Shown: positions 16,012 through 24,398, counted from the first letter of the stretch. The stretch: 64,000 nt of DNA from Streptomyces sp. NBRC 110035 (GCF_000829695.1 NZ_BBNN01000015.1:434001-498000); one strand, 5' to 3'. Notes: generated from the sequence alone by a model not told the origin. Made by a program: numbers and translations.

Positions 16012-16617
16012 TCACATACCGATGATCAGACGACTGGCCCCACCGGGCGGACCGGTCCGTTCCGGAACGGCCGCGGGCGTCGCGGGCGTCGCGGAGGCGC
16101 CGCCCTCGTCCTCCCACGACTCGTCAGGGTTCAGTGACCCGTCGGTCGCGGGAACGCCGTGCCGGGCCTCGTCCGCGGCGATGAGCTCGCTCGCGGTCAG
16201 GGGCGGGCCGTCGTAGTCGGACGCGGCAGCCATCAGCCGGGCCGCCGACTCCGCTCCGGTCTCGGGCGGGACGACCAGCAGGTCCCAGCGTCCGGTGCGG
16301 TAGGAGAGCAGCAGCAGCTTGTGCGGGTCGATTTCCCGGGTGAACCAGCCGACCTTGACGAGGTGGCCGTGCACGGGAACCCTGCGGGGGACGACCGGCC
16401 AGTACGTCGGGTTGACGGCGATGCGGGTGATGCGGCCCCACAAGGGGTCCAACATGTCGGTCAGCGCGGGCAGTTCGCTCAGCAGGTCCCGGGAGCGGGG
16501 CCACCAGGCGCCGTCCAGGAGCCCACGGGACGTGCCGTCGGTCTTCAGGGTGAGGCGCGCGGCCGGGGCAGCGACGGGCTCGGGGTGCGGCAGGGTCGGG
16601 TACAAGGTCGCCGACAT
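16012..16617 (-). CDS. DUF5994 family protein (copy 1)
   Basis: This protein has 201 residues from ATG 16617 (MSATLYPTLPHPEP). A longer reading from 16725 lacks support. The core contains LKTDGTSRGLLDGAWWPRSRDLLSELPAL and a later LLLLSYRTGRWDLLVVPPET. The same LLDGAWWPRSRD and LLVVPP blocks occur in the second copy at 17884-18369, which defines the family. Function unknown; members are common and multicopy in Streptomyces. It heads a short minus-strand group with a small membrane protein and a STAS protein. Confidence 0.8.
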   Translation of the reverse strand: MSATLYPTLPHPEPVAAPAARLTLKTDGTSRGLLDGAWWPRSRDLLSELPALTDMLDPLWGRITRIAVNPTYWPVVPRRVPVHGHLVKVGWFTREIDPHKLLLLSYRTGRWDLLVVPPETGAESAARLMAAASDYDGPPLTASELIAADEARHGVPATDGSLNPDESWEDEGGASATPATPAAVPERTGPPGGASRLIIGM

Positions 16618-16729
16618 GATGCGGACCCGTCTCCGGGCCGCTTCTGCGGCGGCCCGGGTTTCATCGTTCGCCGAGAACGACCCGGCGTGGAAGCCGGTGT
16701 ACGAAATACCCTCGGTACCGTCCACACTA

Positions 16730-16754
16730 CTCCGCGCTCCGCCGCAGCGCGGAG
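16730..16754. terminator. Hairpin after the CsbD operon
   Basis: Perfect 9-bp arms CTCCGCGCT / AGCGCGGAG with a 7-nt loop, just downstream of the minus-strand gene ending at 16777. Confidence 0.6.
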
Positions 16755-16776
16755 CAGCGGCCGCCCGGGCCCGGAC

Positions 16777-17124
16777 CTAGACGTGGAGCAGCCGTTGGAT
16801 GATCTCCCGGTACTGCCTCAGTGCGAGCCTGAGTTCCTCGGGCTGTGTCCCGGGGTCCCCGTCCTGCCACTCCGCGCGCAGGACACGCCGCCGTTCTGCG
16901 AGGGCGTCCACGAGCTGGGCGGTGACTTCGTCGTAGGCGCTCTCGGCCTCTTCCAACGCCTCGCGGGGGGTGTCGGCGAAGGTGTTGAGGGCGTGCCGGA
17001 GTTGCTGGACGATCCTGTCCTGTCCGTCCGAGGGCAGCAGCGGCTTCGGAGCCGGGCTGCGGCGCTCGGCGGGGCCCGAGGGCTGGTCCGCGGGCTGCTG
17101 GGCGCGAGTCTGGTCGTACATCAT
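16777..17124 (-). CDS. Hypothetical protein, 115 residues, coupled to csbD
   Basis: ATG 17124 overlaps the stop of the CsbD gene (ATGA), which fixes the start by translational coupling. A short Gln/Pro-rich N-terminus is followed by a long helical region (DRIVQQLRHALNTFADTPREALEEAES ... LRLALRQYREIIQRLLHV), probably coiled or a helical bundle. No signal peptide or membrane segment. No family is recognised; the pairing with CsbD suggests a stress-related role. Confidence 0.65.
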   Translation of the reverse strand: MMYDQTRAQQPADQPSGPAERRSPAPKPLLPSDGQDRIVQQLRHALNTFADTPREALEEAESAYDEVTAQLVDALAERRRVLRAEWQDGDPGTQPEELRLALRQYREIIQRLLHV

Positions 17125-17312
17125 CGGATGCCGCTTCCGTCCTGCCCGAAGGCGTCCTTGGTCTTCTCGACGGCCTGTTCCAGGCTTCCGGAAACTCGGT
17201 CGATCCTGCCCCGGTGCCGCAGTCGCCCGGTGCGGGTGACCCGGCCGGGCTCTTCCGCGATCCCGCCCTTCGTCGTCTGCGCCCTGTTCCTGATGGCCCG
17301 TGAAACGGTCAT
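17121..17312 (-). CDS. CsbD-family stress protein (divergent)
   Basis: This protein has 63 residues from ATG 17312 (MTVSRAIRNRAQ). The CsbD pattern is recognisable: KGGIAEEPGRVTRTGRLRHRGRIDR followed by SGSLEQAVEKTKDAFG, corresponding to the helical repeat KGK..E..G..TGD..LE..G..DQ..G..KQA.EK.KDA. CsbD proteins are small, highly charged, and induced by general stress (sigma-B type) in Gram-positive bacteria. This copy has more arginine and fewer of the usual lysine/glutamate positions. Its stop overlaps the downstream start by 4 nt. Confidence 0.7.
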   Translation of the reverse strand: MTVSRAIRNRAQTTKGGIAEEPGRVTRTGRLRHRGRIDRVSGSLEQAVEKTKDAFGQDGSGIR

Positions 17313-17883
17313 GGCCGACCTCGAAGTCGTCCGGCAGGTGGGTTCCCGCGGAGTCCGGGCGAGGAGGGAAGGCGGAACGCCCCGCCGTGTGGTCCGCGGT
17401 GGCACGACCCTGCACCGTGCTGCCAGTCAACGTCCGGCAACGGCCCGTGTCAACGAGGTGGCCACGCGATCCGTCCCGCCCCGACTCGGAGCGCGCGGAA
17501 GGACGGTGGCGGAAACGAGGGCTCTTCGCCCGCAGGTGCCCGAACCGGACCCTTCCGGTGCGAGGCGGTGCGAGGCGGTGCGAGGCGTGCGGTCGGGGCC
17601 CTGGAGGGAACAGCCCGTAGCGGGGGGCGAGAGGCGGCCGCGGACCTCGCGCGAACCCGTCTGCGGACCTCTGCGCAGGGACAGCCGGCCGGTGGCGTCG
17701 CCCGCCGGGAACGACACCGGCATCGGAGCCGGTGTGCGAAGTGCTCCCGGTGAGTCCGCACCACCCCGGCACGCCCCGCGGCCCTCGGGCGCGGCCGGCG
17801 AGCTTTCCGGCCGCTGTGGGCCGCGGAGTACGGTGAAGCGAGGAAGTCGCCCAGTTTTCCTCACAGGCAGGCAGGCGAGTGCG
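17313..17883. other. 571-bp intergenic region with 10-nt triple repeat
   Basis: This region separates the divergent CsbD operon and second DUF5994 gene. The unit GGTGCGAGGC is repeated three times in tandem at 17557-17586. Several frames are open through it, but none has family similarity or a ribosome binding site. It presumably holds both promoters. Confidence 0.5.
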
Positions 17884-18369
17884 ATGCCCGAATCCGGCTC
17901 CCCGCGGGTGACCAGGCTGCTGCCGGACACCGTCCACCAGGCCGTGCAGCCCGGGACGGCGGTCGTACGGCTGGAGACGACGCACGACCGCCGGGGCGTT
18001 CTCGACGGGGCGTGGTGGCCGCGTTCCCGGGACATCGCCGCGGAGCTCCCCGCCCTGATCACCGCGCTGACCGAACACCTCGGCCCGGTCACACGCGTCG
18101 GCCTGGACGCCGGAGCCTGGGAAGGACTGCCGACGAGGCTGGTCATCGACGACCGCGTCGTGCACATCGACTCCTTCCCGGTCGGCGACGACACCGTCCT
18201 GATCACCCGGGGCGATCAGGACCACTTCTCGCTGCTCGTGGTCCCGCCCCACGCGAGGCCGGACGCGGCACGTGCCGCGATGGCCGAAGCCGTCCGCGCC
18301 GACAACGTCACCCGGGCCGAACAGATCCTCATCGACACCGGCACCGGCCGAGCAGCGCCGGAGACGTGA
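17884..18369 (+). CDS. DUF5994 family protein (copy 2)
   Basis: This 161-residue protein starts at ATG 17884. It shares with copy 1 (16012-16617) the blocks VLDGAWWPRSRDIAAELPAL, an ITRVGLDAGAW-like stretch and DHFSLLVVPPHA. It lacks the long C-terminal extension of that copy. Two paralogs flanking a CsbD operon in opposite orientation suggest local duplication and inversion. Function unknown. Confidence 0.8.
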   Translation: MPESGSPRVTRLLPDTVHQAVQPGTAVVRLETTHDRRGVLDGAWWPRSRDIAAELPALITALTEHLGPVTRVGLDAGAWEGLPTRLVIDDRVVHIDSFPVGDDTVLITRGDQDHFSLLVVPPHARPDAARAAMAEAVRADNVTRAEQILIDTGTGRAAPET

Positions 18370-18641
18370 GGGCGGGGCAGCCGCGGCGGTCTCGCCACGA
18401 TGAGTGCCTGCCCCCTCGATACTTCACCCGTCCGGACCAGCCGGGCAGGAAGCACCACCGTGCGAACCGGCCGGGACCGGTGGTGGCGGACACCCCGCCC
18501 GGCCGCCGCGCGACCCTGCTCGGCCGGTCGTCCCGGACTGCGCACGTCCGATCACGCCGACCGGTTCACGCGCTCGGAACGACACGTCCCGGTGCCTGGC
18601 GGTGGATCCCCGGCGTCCTGCCGAGACCGGAGCGGGTCGGG

Positions 18642-19067
18642 TCACACCTTCTTGACGACGACCGTGTCCGGCACCAGCTTCTCCAGGTCGTCGACGTCCG
18701 AGGTGAAGACGGTGACCTGTCCCTTCTGCTGTCGCGCGATGACGGCGAGCACGGCGTCGATCGCGTACGTGTGGCCGTGCAACGTGGCGTCGGTCAGGAG
18801 TCGGCGTGCCTGGCGGGCCTCGGCCTTCCCGATGTCGACGACCTGGAGCCGGGACAGTACCCAGTCCCAGCGCTGTTCGGTCGTTCTGCCGTCGTACGCC
18901 TCGACCAGCGTCATCGGGGACGTCACCACCTCGGCTTCCCCGCGCGCCGCGAGGTCGAGCCAGACGATCATCCTCCGGTCGCCGCGTACCGCAAGGGACA
19001 GGGCTTCACAGTCCAGTACGAAAACACGGAGCGGCCGCTGTGTGTGCTCACCGGCCCGCTTCTTCAC
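18642..19067 (-). CDS. PIN-domain ribonuclease toxin (VapC-like)
   Basis: This protein has 141 residues from GTG 19067, which overlaps the antitoxin stop (GTGA). The PIN acidic residues are in place: VFVLDCEALSLA, TSPMTLVEAYDG, YAIDAVLAVIA and VFTSDVDDLEKL. These would bind Mg in a ribonuclease active site. It pairs with the CopG-type gene just upstream, so the two form a type II toxin-antitoxin module. Inactivity cannot be judged but no key residue is missing. Confidence 0.88.
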   Translation of the reverse strand: MKKRAGEHTQRPLRVFVLDCEALSLAVRGDRRMIVWLDLAARGEAEVVTSPMTLVEAYDGRTTEQRWDWVLSRLQVVDIGKAEARQARRLLTDATLHGHTYAIDAVLAVIARQQKGQVTVFTSDVDDLEKLVPDTVVVKKV

Positions 19068-19342
19068 GCAGCCTCTCCGGTGTTGTGCTTGCCGGCGGCT
19101 CGACGCCGCTCGTGTTCGGCGTCGAGTTTTTCGAGTTCGTCGAGCGCTGCCGCATGCTCGTCCTCGGTAACGGGGCCGTGCTCTTCCTGCAGCCAGTCGA
19201 CCAGTTCCCGGAGCCGGTCCCGGTCGCGCTTGAAGCGCAGCGCCTCGGCGACGTACGCCGACAGGCCCCGCTCTGCCGCGTCCGCGCGGATCTCGTCCAG
19301 GAGATCCGCGGGAATCGTCACGGTCACCTTCTTCGTCGCCAT
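19064..19342 (-). CDS. CopG/ribbon-helix-helix antitoxin
   Basis: This protein has 92 residues from ATG 19342 (MATKKVTVTIPADLL). The N-terminal ribbon KVTVTIPADLLDEIRADAAERGLSAYVAEAL is the DNA-binding ribbon-helix-helix. The acidic C-terminal half (LVDWLQEEHGPVTEDEHAAAL) would wrap the PIN toxin. It overlaps the toxin start by 4 nt. As in other modules of this type it should repress its own promoter in the 64-bp gap downstream of the HNH gene. Confidence 0.88.
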   Translation of the reverse strand: MATKKVTVTIPADLLDEIRADAAERGLSAYVAEALRFKRDRDRLRELVDWLQEEHGPVTEDEHAAALDELEKLDAEHERRRAAGKHNTGEAA

Positions 19343-19406
19343 ACAAGAGACCATACTCCTGGTATCGCACTCCTTACCAGTGGGGCACGGGACCGACGCC
19401 CGGCGC

Positions 19407-20336
19407 TCAGCCGGCCGTGGCGGGGCGCGGGCTGCCGTGGAAGACCTGGCTGGTGTGCCAGGAGCGGTGGACCGCCGCGACGGGGCGGGCACCCGGTTGA
19501 GGTCCGATGAGCGGGCGGCCCGCGAGCGCTGTGACGTGCTCCCGGGCGGCGGGACTGTGGCCGACGAAGCGCTGCGAGACCAGGATGCGGTGGCTGTCGC
19601 CGATGCCGAGGACGCCCTTGTCGAAGAGCTTGTGGTGCAGCGAGCACAGGCACAGTCCGTTGTCGACGTCGTCGGGGCCGCCGAACGCCCACCAGCGCAC
19701 GTGCGCGGCCTCCAGCCCGACCGGCACCGCGCCGATCCTGCCGTCGTAGCCGCAGAAGGCGCACCGGTACTCGTAGGCCGTCAGGACCCGCTCCCGCATC
19801 CGCGGATCCCGCCGCCTCCGCACGGCGGCCGAGAGCTCTCCGGTCCCCGCCGACTCCAGCTCCAGACCGACGGATTCGCACAGGTCGCCGTGGAGCGAGG
19901 GCGGGAAGTGCAGGTCGAGCAGGAGCCGCGCCATCCGGCCGAGCAACGACGGCTCCCGCCGCAGCGCCGCCCGCAGTTCCGGCGCCAGCCGTCCTGCGGC
20001 TCCGACGTGCCGCAGCTCCCGCACGTTACTGCCGGGACTGCCCGGCCCGCGATCGGTCCGCACTTCCCACACGCCGTCGCTCACCAGATGGTGGAACGGG
20101 TAGGCGGGCGTCGTCCTGCGGGGCGGACCGTACTCGGTCAGCAGGCGCTGCAGATCCTCCTCCACCGCGCTGTACCGCAGTTCGCCGGCGGCATCCTGCT
20201 GGAACCGGCCGAGGGCGTACAGCAACAGCAGCGGCTTGTGCGGAGCGCGGGTCCCGTTTCTGCTCCACTGCCTCAGCTTCGCGGTGCGCTCCAGCCAGTC
20301 CATGACCGGCGATGGTAGTGGCGCCTCGTCGGGCAT
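19407..20336 (-). CDS. Phosphorothioated-DNA-binding restriction endonuclease (SBD-HNH, SprMcrA/ScoMcrA type)
   Basis: This 309-residue protein has the layout of type IV enzymes that cleave phosphorothioate-modified DNA. An N-terminal sulfur-binding domain (about residues 12-160) includes RAPHKPLLLLYALGRFQ and TPAYPFHHLVSDGVWEV, the YPF..L..DG.WE block that forms the sulfur pocket in this family. A C-terminal HNH nuclease (about residues 190-260) has CAFCGY ... GLEAAHVRWW ... DDVDNGLCLCSLHHKLFDKG. It starts at ATG 20336 or at the ATG 11 codons further in (MDWLERT). No dnd modification genes are seen in the window, so the enzyme likely acts against foreign modified DNA. Confidence 0.88.
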   Translation of the reverse strand: MPDEAPLPSPVMDWLERTAKLRQWSRNGTRAPHKPLLLLYALGRFQQDAAGELRYSAVEEDLQRLLTEYGPPRRTTPAYPFHHLVSDGVWEVRTDRGPGSPGSNVRELRHVGAAGRLAPELRAALRREPSLLGRMARLLLDLHFPPSLHGDLCESVGLELESAGTGELSAAVRRRRDPRMRERVLTAYEYRCAFCGYDGRIGAVPVGLEAAHVRWWAFGGPDDVDNGLCLCSLHHKLFDKGVLGIGDSHRILVSQRFVGHSPAAREHVTALAGRPLIGPQPGARPVAAVHRSWHTSQVFHGSPRPATAG

Positions 20337-20400
20337 CGATCAGCGCATGCTCGGAGGGGGCCGTGGAGAGGGCCGCCCGGGCACGACACCGTGAATAAGC

Positions 20401-20439
20401 GATCAGGGCCCGATCCACCGAGTGGATCGGGCCCTGATC
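20401..20439. terminator. Terminator of tRNA-Pro, 18-bp perfect stem
   Basis: Two perfectly complementary 18-nt arms (20401-20418 and 20422-20439, beginning GATCAGGGCCCG) with loop CGA. It lies just downstream of the minus-strand tRNA. Confidence 0.85.
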
Positions 20440-20452
20440 TACTTGAACAAAG

Positions 20453-20526
20453 TCGGGGTGGCGGGATTTGAACCCACGACCTCTTCGTCCCGAACGAAGC
20501 GCGCTGCCAAGCTGCGCCACACCCCG
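20453..20526 (-). tRNA. tRNA-Pro (CGG)
   Basis: The minus strand folds as a cloverleaf. It has acceptor arm CGGGGTG / CACCCCG with discriminator A, anticodon stem CTTCG / CGAAG with loop TTCGGGA (anticodon CGG), and T-arm GTGGGTTCAAATCCCGC. The gene is intact on both sides, and no integrase or repeat is next to it, so it is not the attachment site of the AICE at the left. Confidence 0.95.
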
Positions 20527-20559
20527 ATTGTCGCTGCTCTCGCGGCGACGACGTTCACT

Positions 20560-21363
20560 TTAGCCCACCGGTGGCTGGAGACGAAATCCGGTTTTTGCGC
20601 CGAGGCGGACGGGGTCCGGGCGGGTGCGGTCCGCGGTGACGAGGACGAGGGCCAGGGCGTAGAGGGCGAGGAGCAGGAGGAGGGAGACGCCCAGGACGTG
20701 CTGGTAGCCGTGTCGGCCGATGTCCTGGAAGGGGTGGAGGAAGCGGGCTGCGCCGTCGGGGAGGAGGGCGCCGAGGGTCAGGGCGAAGGTCAGGTACGCC
20801 GTCGGGTACAGGAGCCATGCGGCGGCGTGGGCGAGGCGTGTGCGGGCCGGCGGGGAGAGGAGCAGCCAGTCCAGGACCGCGGCGACGGGAAGCGCCGTGT
20901 GCAGGGCGGGCGGCGCGAGGGCGGCCAGCGTGGCGGCTGTTCCGGTCAGGGCTGCCGTCGTCGTCGGATCCGTCATCGTGAACGCCGGTGTCGCGTCCGC
21001 CGGGAGTACGTGGTGGACCAGGGCTGCCGCGACCACGTACAGCAGCGTCGCTCCGGTCAGGGAGCCCGGCAGGGGGCGGCGGGCCGCCCAGGCCCTGCCG
21101 GCCGAGGCGAGCATGACCACGGCCAGCAGGAGCGTGCTCTGGATCGCGAAGTGGCTCAGGACGCGCGCCGGGCTGCCGAGCAGGAGCTCCACGGTCACCG
21201 CCGCGATCGCTGCCAGCGCCAGGAGCAGGCGGTACGCCGCTGCCAGGGGGCGGCGTACGGGTGGCGCCACGGCTTCCGCGGGGGCGGACGACGGCATGAG
21301 GTTCGTTCGTCTGCCCGGGATGACGGGGAGGTCAGGGATGTCCCTGGGTATCGGGGCGGTCAT
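20560..21363 (-). CDS. Pr6Pr-family integral membrane protein
   Basis: This 267-residue protein has about six or seven membrane segments. Family-like features are [14 protein letters not shown] near residue 75, LVHHVLP near residue 115, a central LLDWLL pattern ([12 protein letters not shown]) and the C-terminal [25 protein letters not shown]. The Pr6Pr family (FAR-17a/AIG1-like) is widespread in actinobacteria with unknown function. It stands upstream of the tRNA-Pro on the same strand, and the tRNA may be co-transcribed or have its own promoter in the 33-bp gap. Confidence 0.8.
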   Translation of the reverse strand: MTAPIPRDIPDLPVIPGRRTNLMPSSAPAEAVAPPVRRPLAAAYRLLLALAAIAAVTVELLLGSPARVLSHFAIQSTLLLAVVMLASAGRAWAARRPLPGSLTGATLLYVVAAALVHHVLPADATPAFTMTDPTTTAALTGTAATLAALAPPALHTALPVAAVLDWLLLSPPARTRLAHAAAWLLYPTAYLTFALTLGALLPDGAARFLHPFQDIGRHGYQHVLGVSLLLLLALYALALVLVTADRTRPDPVRLGAKTGFRLQPPVG

Positions 21364-21490
21364 GAACCCAGAGTGGGTGAACGACCTGGTCGGGGCGATG
21401 CGGGTGGGCCGGACGGGGTACGCCGCCGAGTGGCTTGCCGCGTTCGTCCCCGGGCCGGCCCGTCCCCCGGCAGGGCCGGCCGTTCCCGGG

Positions 21491-22417
21491 CTACTCCCGC
21501 CCCACCAGCGTCATCAGCGTCGCCTCCGGAGGGCAGGCGATGCGGATCGGGGTGTAGCGGTTGGTGCCGCAGCCCGCGGAGACGTGGAGGTACGACGTCC
21601 GGCCCTCGGACGTGTGCGAGGACAGGCCCTTCACCCGGTCGGTGTCCAGGTCGCAGTTGGTGACCAGGGCGCCGTAGAAGGGGATGCACAGCTGGCCGCC
21701 GTGGGTGTGGCCGGCCAGGACCAGGGGGTAGCCGTCGGCCGTGAAGGAGTCCAGGACGCGCAGGTAGGGGGCGTGGACGACGCCCATCGAGAAGTCCGCC
21801 GTGCCCGACGGGCCGCCCGACACCTCCGTGTAGCGGTCCCGCTTGATGTGCGGGTCGTCCAGGCCGGTCAGCTCGATCGTGACGCCCTCGATCTTCAGGG
21901 TGTCCCTGGTGTTCGTCAGGTTCCGCCAGCCCGCGCCGTCGAAGCCGTCCCGCAGGTCCTCCCACGGGTTGTGGACCACGTCGGCGGCCGGGGCGTTGCC
22001 GTTCAGGCCGTGCCGGCCCTGGGCCTTCTCGATCAGATAGCGGGCCGGGTTGCGCAGCTTCGGGCCGTAGTAGTCGTTGGAGCCGAAGACGTACGCACCC
22101 GGGAACTCCATCAGCGGGCCCAGCGCGTCCAGTACCTCCGGGACGCCCTCCGGGTCGGACAGGTTGTCGCCCGTGTTGATCACGAAGTCCGGGCGCAGAC
22201 CCGCCAGCGAGCGCAGCCAGCGCTGCTTCTTGCGCTGGCCGCTCACCATGTGGATGTCGGAGACCTGCAGCACGCGCAGCGGGCGCATTCCGGCGGGCAG
22301 GACCGGGATCGTCACCCGTCGCAGCCGGAAGGAGCGGGCCTCGAAGCCCGCCGCGTACACCAGTCCGGCGGCGCCGGCCGCCGTGATTCCCAGGGGGATT
22401 CCGTATCGCGCGCGCAT
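21491..22417 (-). CDS. Membrane-anchored metallophosphoesterase
   Basis: This protein has 308 residues from ATG 22417. An N-terminal hydrophobic stretch (YGIPLGITAAGAAGLVYAAG) anchors it. The calcineurin-like motifs follow in order: VSDIHMV (D-x-H), VINTGDNLS (G-D-x-x), VFGSNDYYGP (the GNHE-like block with Asn-Asp) and VLAGHTHGGQ. It should bind two metal ions and hydrolyse phosphomono- or diesters, perhaps of lipids or nucleotides. It is divergent from the GatB/YqeY gene, an arrangement common in Streptomyces. Confidence 0.9.
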   Translation of the reverse strand: MRARYGIPLGITAAGAAGLVYAAGFEARSFRLRRVTIPVLPAGMRPLRVLQVSDIHMVSGQRKKQRWLRSLAGLRPDFVINTGDNLSDPEGVPEVLDALGPLMEFPGAYVFGSNDYYGPKLRNPARYLIEKAQGRHGLNGNAPAADVVHNPWEDLRDGFDGAGWRNLTNTRDTLKIEGVTIELTGLDDPHIKRDRYTEVSGGPSGTADFSMGVVHAPYLRVLDSFTADGYPLVLAGHTHGGQLCIPFYGALVTNCDLDTDRVKGLSSHTSEGRTSYLHVSAGCGTNRYTPIRIACPPEATLMTLVGRE

Positions 22418-22606
22418 GCGTCCATCGTGTCAGATCCGGGAGCGCGGAGGTCCGGCGGTACCAGTTCGCACCGGTCGGCCCCAAAGCCGGTACCGGCCGG
22501 CACGGGGCGATGACCGTCCACCCGAACGGGCCCCACGGGAACGGGGTTTGGGAGCACGCCGTAAATGCGCGGGCGCCCCTCCCTCCGTTCCTGCGAGAAT
22601 CGAGGC

Positions 22607-23071
22607 ATGACCACGCTCAAGTCGAAGCTGCACGACGACCTCAACGTTGCGATCAGAGAGCGCGACGAGCTCAGCTCCTCGACGCTCCGGCTGACGCTCA
22701 CCGCGATCACCAAGGAGGAGGTCGCGGGGACGGAGAAGCGCGAGCTCTCCGACGACGAGGTCCTCAAGGTGATCACCCGCGAGGCGAAGAAGCGTCGTGA
22801 GGCGGCGGACGCCTTCGCCCAGGGCGGGCGTCCCGAGCAGGCCGAGCGGGAGAAGGCGGAGGGCGAGTTCCTCGCGCGCTACCTGCCCCAGCAGCTGTCC
22901 GACGACGAGCTGAACGCGATCGTCGCCCAGGCCGTCGAGGAGGCGAAGGCGGCCGGTGCAGAGGGTCCGCGGGCCATGGGCGCGGTCATGAAGATCGTCA
23001 ACCCGAAGGTGGCCGGGCGGGCCGAGGGCGGCCGCGTGGCGGCCGCGGTCAAGAAGCTGCTCGCCGGCTGA
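22607..23071 (+). CDS. GatB/YqeY domain protein
   Basis: This protein has 154 residues from ATG 22607 (MTTLKSKLHDDLNVAIRERD). Features of the YqeY family are visible: LRLTLTAITKEEV, DDEVLKVITREAKKRREA, and the C-terminal GAVMKIVNPKVAGRAEGGRVAAAVKKLL. This resembles the tRNA-binding tail domain of GatB. YqeY proteins are thought to bind RNA or aid tRNA-dependent amidation; a direct role is not established. Single gene ending at a hairpin. Confidence 0.9.
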   Translation: MTTLKSKLHDDLNVAIRERDELSSSTLRLTLTAITKEEVAGTEKRELSDDEVLKVITREAKKRREAADAFAQGGRPEQAEREKAEGEFLARYLPQQLSDDELNAIVAQAVEEAKAAGAEGPRAMGAVMKIVNPKVAGRAEGGRVAAAVKKLLAG

Positions 23072-23074
23072 ATA

Positions 23075-23110
23075 CGTCCGACGGCCGGGATCGCTCTCGG
23101 TCGTCGGACG
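23075..23110 (+). terminator. Hairpin after the GatB/YqeY gene
   Basis: Perfect 9-bp arms CGTCCGACG / CGTCGGACG with an 18-nt loop, starting 3 bp after the stop codon. Confidence 0.65.
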
Positions 23111-23189
23111 ACGGCGAACCGTCCCCCAGGGCGTTCAGCGGTGGCCGGTGGCCGGTGGCCGGTGGCGCGGTGGTGTGGGGACGGTTGCG

Positions 23190-23519
23190 TCATGTCGACG
23201 AGGGCGCCGGCCCCATGTCGACGAGGGCGCCGGCACCGGGTCCGGCTTTCGTTCCGGGCGCGCATCTTGGCCGCACGGCCGCGGTGAGGAGCAACGCCCG
23301 GGTGCCGGTGGTGCCGACGGGGACGGTGTGGTCCTTCAGGCCGGTCCGGGTGCCTGGGCCGAAGACGCCGTTGGCGGTGCCGTCGGCCATGCCGAGTTCG
23401 TACCGGAGGGCGCGGGTCAGGGCGTACCCGGTGTTCCAGCCGGTGCGCCCGGCCTCGGTCACGGGCATGCCGATACGGCTGCCGTGGACCTGGTGGACGA
23501 ACTCCCGGGCCCTGAGCAC
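23190..23519 (-). pseudogene. Remnant of a DUF1906 glycoside-hydrolase-like secreted protein
   Basis: The minus-strand frame reads VLRAREFVHQVHGSRIGMPV, then a GRTGWNTGYALTRALRYELG block and FGPGTRTGLKD. This matches, from memory, the peptidoglycan-binding-like module of Streptomyces DUF1906 proteins (VLKAQQWVN ... GRTGWSTMYSLTRALQ.ELG ... FGPTT...L). The similarity stops after about 80 residues. Upstream sequence has shifted frames, and downstream is a duplicated 21-bp unit (23191 and 23214) encoding ALVDMGPAP twice in shifted form. The gene has therefore decayed. A run of GGTGGCC repeats at 23140-23165 follows it. Confidence 0.55.
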
Positions 23520-23723
23520 CGTCTCGTCGGCCCCAGGGCCCCCTTCTGGATGTGGTCCGGCGCGGGTGCGGCTCGCTCAAGCGGTCCGGACACGTGCCGT
23601 GCGTCGGGCCGGCCGCACGCGGGTCGTTCCTGTCGGAGCGGTGCCGGTGGCGTGCGCGTGCCGAAGCTTCGGGGCCGGGGATCGGGCGAGCGCGGCAGAA
23701 GGGGTCGCCCGGCCCGGCGCGGC

Positions 23724-24224
23724 TCAGTACCAGGGCGTGCAGCTCCGGTCGCCCGACGGGTCCTCGACGCAGGCTCGCATCATGTGCGTCGAGGGGTTGT
23801 GGTACATCGGTGTGCGCGTCCAGTAGTAGTTCGTCCCGCCCGGGATCTTGGCGGTCCAGCCCGAGGCGCCGCCCTTCTTCAGGCCGAGCCGCCAGTAGCA
23901 GGAGGACTGATCCTTGGTGCAGCGCTGGACGTACACGTTCCAGTCCTGCTGGCCCGAGCCGCTGATGTAGTGCAGCCGGGCCCAGCTGTACTGGTCGCCG
24001 TCCGTCTTTCCCCACCGCAGCTCGTACAGGAAGGAGTTGCCGAGGGTGTAGGGACCGTACGGGGAGACCGGTCCGGACTCCCAGCTCTGGATGTTCGGGT
24101 CGTGTCCGTCGCACCCGAAGTCGTAACAGGCCAGTGCGGTGGCCGACGCTGAATTCGGGACGGCGAGTGTGAGGGCGGCCGCCAGCGCGCCGAGTGTCAC
24201 ACCGAGACGGGATCGGATTTTCAT
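23724..24224 (-). CDS. Secreted protein, DUF2690-like
   Basis: This protein has 166 residues with a clear Sec signal peptide (MKIRSRLGVTLGALAAALTLAVPNSASA, cleavage after ASA). The mature part begins with the paired-cysteine region CYDFGCDGHDPN. It continues with LYELRWGKTDGDQYSWARLHY, which resembles DUF2690 proteins (C.G..C.GKDP ... ELRYS ... AWAR), plus four more cysteines (VQRC, SSCYW, RACVED, SCTPWY), so two or three disulfides are likely. Function unknown. It is isolated between terminators and has slightly lower GC than its neighbours. Confidence 0.65.
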   Translation of the reverse strand: MKIRSRLGVTLGALAAALTLAVPNSASATALACYDFGCDGHDPNIQSWESGPVSPYGPYTLGNSFLYELRWGKTDGDQYSWARLHYISGSGQQDWNVYVQRCTKDQSSCYWRLGLKKGGASGWTAKIPGGTNYYWTRTPMYHNPSTHMMRACVEDPSGDRSCTPWY

Positions 24225-24249
24225 GGCCCTCCATGTGAATGGAAAAAGG

Positions 24250-24323
24250 AAAAAAGGGGCGCCCTCGTGGTCGCGCCGTGAGTGAATATCTCACGGCCCT
24301 CGCCCCGAGGGCGCCCCCTTTTT
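24250..24323 (-). terminator. Large branched terminator between PBP gene and secreted-protein gene
   Basis: Outer arms of about 17 bp (AAAAAGGGGCGCCCTCG at 24251-24267 with its complement at 24306-24323, one bulge) enclose an inner hairpin CCGTGAG / CTCACGG at 24276-24296. On the minus strand it ends in a T-run and would stop transcripts of the PBP gene. Confidence 0.8.
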
Positions 24324-24398
24324 CGAACAACTGGCGCTATTGCGCCGGACCGGCCGAGAGGTTGTGGGGAAAAAGGCGGATCCTGTCCGGCGGGCCGG

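Noticed and set aside
20401..20526. tRNA-Pro and its perfect inverted repeat as AICE attachment site
   Set aside because: The tRNA is intact with its own terminator, no duplicated 3' end is found elsewhere in the window, and the element's integrase is a serine type whose junction fits DUF4291.
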